From: Priapulus caudatus
Taxonomy: Eukaryota > Priapulida > Priapulimorpha > Priapulimorphida > Priapulidae
Length of the DNA: 39,996 nt
Assembly (NCBI RefSeq): GCF_000485595.1
Contig: NW_014577241.1
Coordinates: forward strand, 183,851-223,846
Direction of reading: 5' to 3'
In this document: in pieces, positions 1 to 9,229 of the stretch
How positions within the stretch are numbered: the first letter of the stretch is position 1
Layout: every line of letters begins with the position of its first letter
Notes under the pieces: model-generated
The model's input: only the letters and a program-made list of their open reading frames with translations
Told to the model about the DNA's origin: nothing
Databases searched by the model: none
Program-made: the position numbers and the translations under genes

Positions 1-53
<53 letters not shown>
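1..53. repeat. (CT)n microsatellite
   Basis: Uninterrupted CT dinucleotides from the first base, followed by a short C run. The window also ends in a CT run. Confidence 0.95.
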
Positions 54-55
<2 letters not shown>

Positions 56-569
56 CCCGCATCTTCTCTTTCTTGCGCGCTCTCTCCCTTCCTCTCTCTT
101 TCCCCGTTTGTCTGGGCCTACATCCTACTCAGTCCACATTTTCTATGAATATATATATGTGTGTGTGAGGGCAGGTGGGACGGTCAGTGCACTGGTGACA
201 GCTGGCTGAATGCAATATTACGACAAAATGAACTTGCAATGACAACGTTTACTTTGCTCTCACATGCAAACGTATACCAACAAGACCAACATACCAACAA
301 CATACGACCTTACACGTGCAAATAACAATGCACCAAGGTCCAACCATACGCATACAAAATTAAAATAGACAACAATAGCAAACAAACACCAATATATACT
401 AATAAAATCAACATACCAACAACACATAACCATACATATACAAATAAAAATTACAACGGCAAACAATTCCAAACAGCAAACAAACATAAACAAAAACAAA
501 AAACACAAACAAACGTAAAAACAATAACCCCTGCTCTCTATCTCTCTCTCTCGCTCTCTCTGACCACAG
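54..569. other. Intron sequence upstream of first visible CUB exon
   Basis: AT-rich, A/C-biased sequence with loose repeats of the words accaac and catacc. It ends in a CT tract (541-560) that serves as the polypyrimidine tract of the acceptor at 568-569. I see no exon here; the signal peptide and earlier exons of the CUB gene are probably upstream of the window. Confidence 0.5.
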
Positions 570-2570
570 CTAGGAGTATTGACAGGACGTGCGCACACAC
601 GACCCTCTCACGCAAGCTGAACTATGTTCAGAGTGCCGGCTACCCCATCAGATACAGACCCAACTCTGACTGCAAGTGGGTGGTGAGGAACGCGCAGGAA
701 GAGCGCATGCGCGTGACCCTGTATGACCTTCATCTGGAGACCAAGGACACGTCCAACCAGTGCCAGGACTATGTCAAGGTAGGCACGGGCGAGCAGCAAG
801 GAGGACGAGAGGGGTAGGAGCATATAGCTAACTCATTCTGCCCGGGGAGGCGGGAAGGGGTGTAAACATACGTGAGGTCTGTGTTCTGGAGGGATCGAGT
901 GGGGAATGCAATGATACACATTTCCCAGGTTGTGTTCTGGGCAGTTGATCGTAGACAGTTCGCCACTGACCATCTACGTTGGTCCAGGGGGGGGGGGAGG
1001 GTGATTGCCCACCTTGCCCACCTGGTAGCTTCGTTCCTGATTAATGTACCCAGTCATTAACATAATCATCACATCAAGAACGTCTGAAGGGCAATCAAGT
1101 TGCCATAATTAAATATATTGCTAATGAACCAGCCTGCTAGTGATGTAACCTCGCAATGACCATCGCAAATTAATTACCAATATCAAGGATAAACACGTGC
1201 ACGGGGTTTTTGTCAACGCGTACTCCAGCACTTTCTATCTGTAGCGTGTGCCGCCACTACTACCGGTCACGAATTAGTGATGTAAGTTTTTCTTTTCAAT
1301 TTTTTTCATTCGCAGATTGAGAAAAAGGACAGCCGTGACCAGGTGATGCTGTGTGGAGCGCACAAGCACTTCATCGTCGAGACTAAAGCCAAAGACGTGG
1401 AGATCGCCTTCCACTCTGACAGAGAGGGGACGTACGGCCGCGGTTTCTTCCTAGGAGTGGAGGGTACGAATCTCCCCCTCTCTCTCACACACACATCCGC
1501 GTGCATTTGACCGCTAACAAGATACGCTAACGTGACCCAACGCAAGAGTAGGCGGTAAATTCACCTACTAATGTTTAACGTTAATGATTGTATGTAGGTG
1601 TTAATTTGCTGCTATTTCAGTTGGCGTGCGAGAGTCTGTGATTCCGCTGTGGCTGCGGAATGGAGACGGAGGCTGGGTGACGTGGAACGGGGCCACAGAC
1701 GATCACAGGACAGCAGGACTAGGAGGTAGGTGTGCAGATTCGTCACGACAAAATATAAGCGAATACCCGTGCACGCACACGCACACACGTACATGCACGC
1801 ACGCACACACACGCTTGCAAGCATGCACGCACACATGCACACACGCACACACATGCACGCACGCACACGTACACACATGCACGCACGCACACACACGCTT
1901 GTAAGCAAGCACGCACGCAAGCAGGCACGCACGCACGCACGTAAAGCACACTTAATCATTTTCGTTGCTCGCACAGGCAATTTTCGTGGTGTGCGGGGGC
2001 CGGCAACGACCACTCACCACGGAAATTTAGTGGTGACCACGAGTTGCCGAGAATGAAACCGGTTTGATTTCTCACCACGAAAATTGCTCGTGGTGGCAAC
2101 TTGTGGTGAAGTGTGCTGTGACGCGGCAACGGCCACAAAAATTGCCGACCACGAAAATTGCCTGTACGAGCAACGAAAATGGTGAAGTGTGCTGTTAGCA
2201 CGCACGCACGCACGCACGCACGCACACAAGCACGCACGTACACATACAATTGATTGTAGTAGACTAAGATGCAGTTTATATGTGCATGTGTGTTCGTGCG
2301 CATACGAGCGTGCATGCATGTATAAATATTGCATGCCGTTTGATTGCAGTGTATGTTGCAGACGGGTTGATTGCAGTGCATGTTGCAGACGGGTTGATTG
2401 CAGTGTGTAATATTTCAGGCCATCTGATTGCGGTCATCATTCTGGTACCTCTCTTCATCATACTGCTATGTATCTGCTGCATATGTCTACTCTGCTGCTA
2501 CAAAAAGTAGGTTGGCATCAACAAACCCATGTATACCTATCACACTTACACACGTGTGTTTGTTTGTGTA

Positions 2571-2606
<36 letters not shown>

Positions 2607-3772
2607 TGCGCGCATGCGTGTGTATGTGAGTATACGCGCGTGCGTGCGAGCGATAGTCAAATTTGTACGTGAACCAAATGACCCATTTCTTTAGGGATTG
2701 ATAATAACACACTTATGACATGTATATATATACAAACCGTTATATAGGCGGAGGGAACGCAAGAAGAAGTCACCGCAGGAGAAGGATAATGAGAAGGAAG
2801 ACGATGACACTGGCGAGAAGAAACTTCCCACCAGCCAAGATGAGTTCTCACCGAGAGACAATGACGTAAGCATCGATTTCTCGTCCAGTTACTCGCTACC
2901 GATGCTGTTAGTTTCTACCAGTAGTTCTTTCTAGACGTAACGGTAGCTGCATCTTTGAATTTATATTGACATACGGTATTATAAAACATCGTTGTCATCA
3001 ACATTATCAGCATCATTATCACAACCTTCCTTGTCATCAACATTATCAGCATCATTATCACAACCGTCATTGTCATCACCATTATCAGCATCATCGTCAC
3101 CACCGTCCCTGCCATCACTATTATCAACATCATCATCAACACCATCGTTGTCATCATCATCAACACCATCGTTGACATCATCTCTACATCATAACCGTTA
3201 TCAACAGTAGCATTACTTGCAGGGAGACGAGCCTCGTGGTCCTGACCATGGCACAGACGGGGAGCCCACCATGAGGAAGAAGAAACCCAGGGGTCATCCA
3301 CCTGATGGTGAGTGTAAGCTGTAATGGCTCCTGCATCATCGACTGGTGTGTTAAACACATGGTTCTACAGCTGATGTCACCCATATATCGTATACACGAT
3401 CGCAGAACGTCAAACTGCGCACACGAACGTGCGTGGTATATGAAATGAAAAAAAGCGCTGGGAAATAAACTAACGAATGTTTACCAATGAATACCAGTCT
3501 ACCAGATGGTTTCATAATAACGCAGAAAGTTGGGGGTTTCGAACTGCAAGTATGCAAGAACTGCACATGCGTACGGTATATATATATATATATATATATA
3601 TGCATAAGTATGTAACTATGAGTGTAACTTGTTAGTCTAAGTAAGCCAGCTTCTGACTGTACTGTTGCGGTAGGTGAGGAGCCAGGGAGAGGAAGGAGAA
3701 GCGCGCCATCAGCACCCCCTGACGACCAGTATCCCCAAGGTGGGTCACGCGCACGCACGCACGCACGCATGT

Positions 3773-3803
<31 letters not shown>

Positions 3804-5306
3804 TGTGCACGCACGCACGCACACACAGACAGATGACTACACTAGATTAGATGGAATCAGATTAGAATAACATTCCATCAGAAGTGAATGATAACAGATC
3901 TATTATCATTCACTCCTGATTACATGGTTAGGTATAAATAATAACAAGTAGACGAATGTCATCGAATGATAACTGGCGTTACCTATGGTGGATGCATCAG
4001 TGAAGCCAACCTTGCTTGCTCTGTAGATCCCCATCGCGTGTCGGAATCGCCGCGGGGCCAGCGTCCGCCCGTGATGAGACCCGGATTCCGTCTTCCTCCC
4101 GGATACCCGCACGACCCTGATCCCCGGGGACGACCTCTCGACCCCGATGACAGACCGCAGGAGCAGACGCCTCGCGGTGACCTTCCCCGCCGCCGTCCTC
4201 CGCACGACGACGACGGCGAACCCACGTCGCCCGACCAGGAGGCGCCACCGGCGTACGACCTCGCGACCCCGCCTGCCGGCTACCCCGGGGGTCCCGTGTT
4301 CCCGGGGAGAGGCCCCGACCACGCCCCCGTCAAGTCCCCGCGAGAGAGACTCCCAGAGTACGACCTGGGTACCCCGCCCGCCGGCTACCCCGGGGGTCCT
4401 ACCTACCCCGGGGGTCCCTGGCAACCAGAGAGGGACGCGCCGCAGGGTCAGGCACCCGTGAAGTCTCCTCGGGAGCGGCTGCCTGAGTACGATCTCGCGA
4501 CCCCGCCCGCGGGATACCCCGGGGGTCCCGGCTATCCCGGCGGTGACCCCCCGCGAGGTCACGACCCCATCCGCTCCCCGCGCGAGAACGTGCCGGCGTA
4601 CGACCTCGCGACCCCGCCCGCGGGATACCCCGGGGGTCCCGGCTACCTGGAGCCTCCGTCGCAGTTCCCGTGGCCGGCAGGGGAGCCGGGGACGCACCGG
4701 GAACCCCTGAAGGAGGAGCCACGCGATCCGAAAAGGTACCCGGACAGTCCGGACCCGTTTGCGGACGAACGCGGGCCGCCGCACCGCGCTCCGCACCACC
4801 GCCGCTCGCCGCGCACCCCGACCCCGCCCGTCTCGCCCAAGATGCGGTACCGCGCGCGGCCCCCGCCCGGCGGCCCCTTCTACGACAACCCGCTCTTCCC
4901 GGGGGAGTCGCTGCCAGACGAGATCCCGCCGCGCTTCCTGAGCGGGCCGCCGCAGACGAGTCGCTCGGAGCCGGACCTCCTGGACGACGACAGCGGACCG
5001 AACATCTGGAGCTGCGGGAGCCAGTGCTTCTCCTTCCCGGACAACCTCGATGACGCGGGACGCGGCGACGACGACGACGGTCACTTCACGCCGGGAGGTC
5101 ACTCCCACGGTAGACCGAGCGGTCACTCGCACGGTAGACCTAGCGGTCATTCCCATGGCCGCCCTAGTGGTCACTCGCACGCCAGGCCGGGCCACACCCG
5201 GTCGCTGCCACGGGAGAGCACGGAGCTGAGCCACCGAGGCGTGGACCCGATCCCGTCATTCAGCGGCGGCCCCGCGCGGCAAGGCAGGAAGGACACGGAG
5301 GTGTGA
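570..5306 (+). CDS. CUB-domain single-pass membrane protein with PPxY-repeat tail (5' partial)
   Basis: Eight exons join in frame: 570-778, 1316-1463, 1621-1725, 2419-2506, 2748-2865, 3223-3307, 3674-3739 and 4027-5306, all with GT-AG borders, giving 698 visible residues. Exons 1-2 encode a CUB domain with the four expected cysteines and the typical CxDYV and LCG motifs. Exon 3 is an extracellular linker. Exon 4 is one membrane span (about residues 156-180) ending in six cysteines, then a Lys/Arg-rich stop-transfer stretch, so the topology is type I with likely palmitoylation sites. The last exon is a GC-rich, proline-rich cytoplasmic tail with four copies of a (P/L/V)PxYDL plus TPPAGYPGGP unit, four copies of GHSHGRPS-like sequence, and a C-terminal DTEV that fits a class I PDZ ligand. 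CUB domains usually bind proteins outside the cell; the tail suggests WW and PDZ partners (inference). I do not recognise a named orthologue. The start is outside the window. Confidence 0.85.
1771..1944. repeat. CGCA/CACA simple repeat
   Basis: Irregular cacg, caca and catg tetranucleotides in a CUB-gene intron. The same repeat class resumes at 2198-2250 on the far side of a fold-back element, as if the element had landed inside it. Confidence 0.85.
1945..2193. mobile_element. Fold-back/MITE in CUB intron
   Basis: About 250 bp with terminal inverted repeats of roughly 45 bp. The left end begins AGCACACTTAATCATTTTCG and the right end is its near reverse complement. Inner copies of ccacgaaaattg in both orientations add more pairing. 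No coding capacity; flanked on both sides by CGCA repeats. Confidence 0.75.
2341..2418 (+). repeat. 27-bp tandem repeat with multiple candidate 3' splice sites
   Basis: About 2.5 copies of a unit containing gacgggttgattgcagtg directly before the transmembrane exon. AG dinucleotides after T-rich stretches end at 2349, 2361, 2376, 2388, 2403 and 2418. Each is a multiple of three bases from the chosen acceptor (2418), and the intervening sequence is open in the exon frame, reading as repeats of VADGLIAV. Confidence 0.8.
2573..2620. repeat. (GT)n microsatellite
   Basis: GT dinucleotide run passing into a gcgtgcgc stretch within a CUB-gene intron. Confidence 0.9.
2990..3185. repeat. 39-bp minisatellite (CAT/TCA rich)
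   Basis: About five increasingly diverged copies of a 39-bp unit based on gtcatcaacattatcagc, inside the CUB-gene intron 2866-3222. Its frames give only low-complexity His or Ser peptides, so I treat it as non-coding. Confidence 0.8.
3577..3601. repeat. (TA)n microsatellite
   Basis: Short run of TA dinucleotides in the intron before the exon at 3674. Confidence 0.9.
3746..3822. repeat. (GCAC)n microsatellite
   Basis: Tetranucleotide gcac/acgc run starting just after the splice donor at 3740. Confidence 0.9.
3877..3920. repeat. 44-bp palindrome
   Basis: Two 22-bp arms centred on agatct, with two mismatches. The arms begin ATCAGAAGTGAATGATAA. A similar palindrome with the same ACTCCTGAT end lies near 32842-32892. 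Confidence 0.75.
5097..5189 (+). repeat. 24-bp coding repeat (GHSHGRPS)
   Basis: Three full copies and one partial copy of a 24-bp unit in the last CUB-gene exon, encoding the octapeptide GHSHGRPS with mostly silent changes. The histidine spacing could bind metal, but that is a guess. Confidence 0.85.
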
Positions 5307-6653
5307 GTGAGCCGCTCGTTAGATGCCACGCCTAACGATGTAAACAGCGAGAAAGCTGGTAGAAGTGATTCTGACGATGTAAACCGTGTGATAACTGTTG
5401 CCGGTGAAGCTGATGATGTAGACGACGCGCTAGGGCCCCCGTCGTCAAAAACAAAATTCGTCTTAACGTTAATCCTAACATCAACTTTTTCTCTCCGACT
5501 GCTCACAGGTACATGGTAAAGTCGCGAGTTTCTCATAAGCAGTGTAAAATGGTCCGGTTTATGAGAAGAAGTTAATGGTAAGGCTAATGTTAGGACTCGT
5601 TTATTTGCTGACAACGAACCACCTGGTGGTGGTGCAGGCAACATACGCCACCGACGTAAATAAGATACCTCGGCCGCCGACGCACACGCCGTGGTTACCT
5701 AATACAGGGGATGCTGCTGGTACATCAGAGAGCTGGCTGGTTTCACCTACGTGTTTACATCAATACGCGCTGTTATGATGTTTAGCCACCGATGATCGGA
5801 TGGAGATGTTTAAGCTCTTCGTTCTGCGATGTAAATGGATGGAGATACATAATATATGCATTAACCTACTAATAGTATCTGAAATCGGCGTGCCTCATCG
5901 TAGCTATATTCTAGCAAATCTATATTTTGATACGATATTTTTTCACACTCACTGTGGGTAGTAAGGCTGAACCGTACGTGAGAACTAGCAGAACTCATAT
6001 TTTACATAATATAGTTAAAGCCGTCGCATAACATCTAACTGCCAGTCAGAAAACGTTTGGGTTGTGCAATTTTTTATACATCCATGATCTGACATGATGT
6101 AAGCTGAGCTGCCCTAGTACAATCATTTGTTATAGTGAGATATGTGTTCTTCAACATGTGTTATTAGATGTGGAAACATTTAGCAGTGAATTCTCTGTAA
6201 TAAAGATTAACGCCAACAGAATAAAATGCTATGAAGTATACAGGTAAAAAAGTAAATGGTTATATTAACATACGTAGTGAATGAACATCTATGCCAGTTT
6301 CTAACCGAACACTAGATGAAAAATATATACGTATATATACATATTTGTATTTTAAATCATGCTTGTTGTGTTTCATTAGAGTTGTTTTTTGAGACATTTT
6401 CTAAGAAACAAAAAAGCGTCATATAAGCCACAAAATGAAGTAGTTTCTAACAGTTAATATTTATACTCACACTACACAGTATAAGCACTTTAGTATAAAT
6501 AGTATAAATAGAGAAACAGTGCAAACAGTTGAACAATATGTAGAGATTCACATGTTACATTCAACCAGAACACTGTCAGTGACACAATCTATGTTAGTCT
6601 AATAAGTTTGACTCACAAACTGATGCCTGAAGGTCAGACAGTCCACAGGTCAC
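5307..6653. other. 3' UTR and convergent intergenic region
   Basis: Sequence between the stop of the CUB gene and the stop of SPO11 on the opposite strand. An AATAAA at 6199-6204, about 900 bp past the CUB stop, is the best candidate poly(A) signal for that gene. The rest is AT-rich. Short open frames near 5307-5519 and 5575-5778 lack support and are probably UTR. Confidence 0.5.
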
Positions 6654-9173
6654 TCATATCCAGCCGCCATAGCGAATCTTGTTCGGCAAGTATACATCTG
6701 TTAGGAAGCTGGCACTTATAGCTGTTAGAGCCTGTATCTCTGCCTTCTTGCCTGAAGCCACCATCATCTTTAGCTGTAACATACAATACTGTATATGTTA
6801 TAGCCACCATCATTTGTAGCTGTAACATAAAATTATATATATATAATCAAGAGCTAATAATACCTAGAGTGTACAACGGAAAAACGGGAAAATAGTGCTA
6901 TTTCACGACAACATTATTCTACTTTGCTTGCGAGTCTATAATAATTTCATAGTATTGCATTAAGCAGAATTCTTTGCTCTCTAAAACAAGACCAACCGCT
7001 TGTCAATACGATACTCCTAGGTGGAGATATCGGCTCCTAAACCTCCCCTCCCACATGCCAAACGCCGCCTCGAATCCACTTCTGTCCCCATCCTTCACGC
7101 GTCTAAGCATTTCGGCTATCGGTTTCCGTCACCGCTTGGAGCGCTGATAATTGATGTCACATGCCCAAATTTGGTACTCTTACTAGCTGCGTTGTAGAGA
7201 CTTAATTAAAAAAACATTGCCGGCTCCATCATGACGGGCATTAGCCGTGCTAGGAAAGATAATGGGAGATAAGGGCATAGGCGATGCCCCCGAAAGTCAC
7301 CTCCACCCTGCACCTGCACCCGAAAATCATTCATAAAATTATGGCGGAAAAACCGAACTTTCACGAAGCAACGCTTAGCCGCGTGAAGGATGGGGACAGA
7401 AGTGGATTCGAGGCGGCGTTTGGCATGTGGGAGGGGAGGTTTAGGAGCCGATATCTCCGCCTAGGAGTATCGTATTGACAAGCGGTTGGTCTTGTTTTAG
7501 AGAGCAAAGAATTCTGCTTAATGCAATACCATAAAATTATTCTAGACTCGCAGGCAAAGTAGAATAATCATGTCGTGAAATAGCACTATTTTCCCGTTTT
7601 TCCGTTGTACACTCTAGGTATTATTAGCTCTTGATATAATATAATACAATGTAAGCCAGTATATATAAGCCACCACCAATAACAATCGGCATATGCAATA
7701 ATATACTGAATATACTGAAGCCATCATTACGTATCACACAGTAGCTGTATGTATATAACATCCAATATACTATTGATAGCAGGATCATGATCATTAGCTG
7801 CTATGACACATACAATATAAGTTGCGCTACCAGGATCTGTTGCTATAATGTCTATACTACTACTGAAGCCACAATCCTACACTGGGAAACCACTAGGTCA
7901 CTAAAAATTTTATGTGGTGACAGGTAGAGGCTAGAATGGAATACTCAGTTGTTCCCATTCCCACATGCCTGGTGTATCCAGTCCGGCTGGGTAGAGAAGT
8001 AGGGTCTACTCATAAGATCCCTTGCCTTGTCCAGATCTGTTTTGGACAGCGGCATCAGGCTGGTCTCCGGAATCTGAAGTCTGTTTTAAATGTATTGTAA
8101 AGGCAATAACTTACCTACCTGGTTAATGCTTCCATTAATAACCATCTGGTTAACTTACCTGGTTAACAATTAACCAATACAGTTGTAGGGAATGCATAAA
8201 CCAAACACACTACCTTATTCTACACAACATATTCAACCTTAGGGTACAAATTTGAAGTCGGGTAGACAAATACGAACATTTTTATGCTAGGCTGCTTACA
8301 ATTTACAACGTGACATTAGTTTTTTTATTGTCACACGGCGAGCGTAGGGTACGTGAGACTGCTATGCTAAGGTTTTACTCACTCACTTGTGAATGTCACT
8401 AGGTAGCACACCGAGCCAGCGCAGTGAGGTCAGGGTGAGGTCACGCGCTGCAAACGACATCGACTGAAAACCAAGCAGAGACCCTTACGTACGATCACAC
8501 GTGAGCGGATGCAACCAAAACAATCTACGACCGCAATATACGACCGCAATAGAAAACAGATAAATCGATGTGTGTATCGCTTATTCTCACTGCCCCTCTC
8601 CTTGCATCTTTCTATCTGTCTGTGCCCTGCCTGTATGTCTACATGTTTGTCTCTGCAGTCATTCCAATTTACATGTTTCCTTTCTTAAAGTTCACCCTGC
8701 TATGATTATTAAGATAAACCCTACAGCATCGTAAAACTGCAGCCATCAGGATTAAAAAATCTCACATTAGCGAATTGTATGGCTTCCGGCATCACTGTCA
8801 GTGCTCACTCACCTTGTAGCCGCTCACTCACCTTGGAGCCGCTCACTCACCTTGGAGCCGCTCACTCACCTTGGAGCCGCTCACTCACCTTGGAGCCGCT
8901 CACTCACCTTGGAGCCGCTCACTCACCTTGGAGCCGTACTTGTAGACGCACATAATCTCGACTCCGTGAGGGTCGGCGTCGACGAGCGCGAGCGTGGGAA
9001 GCTGCAGCGTGTCCGCCAGCTTCCTCACCATCAACCTGCTGTTCACGTCCGGCATCCCCTTACCCTGACGAACGATGCAAGACACACGTGTAACGCACCG
9101 TTAAATATACTGACCAGTGCAATTTAAACGAGGATAACAATTACCATACTAGGTCCATGCTCTCTCTCTCTCT

Positions 9174-9229
<56 letters not shown>

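Noticed and set aside
260-598. 112-codon minus-strand open frame with hydrophobic residues
   Set aside because: Low-complexity translation of an A/C-rich intron, overlapping the first CUB exon on the other strand.
1612-2056. Overlapping open frames of Cys/Val/Ala or His/Thr repeats
   Set aside because: They come from CGCA/CACA microsatellites; the real exon here is 1621-1725 on the plus strand.
3906-5234. Long minus-strand open frame of 442 codons opposite the CUB tail exon
   Set aside because: It is the shadow of GC-rich, stop-poor codons of the proline-rich tail; it has no start context, splice partner or recognisable domain, whereas the plus strand continues the CUB frame.
7284-7478. 64-codon open frame inside the SPO11-intron fold-back element
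   Set aside because: Half of it is the element's inverted arm and it matches no transposase motif.
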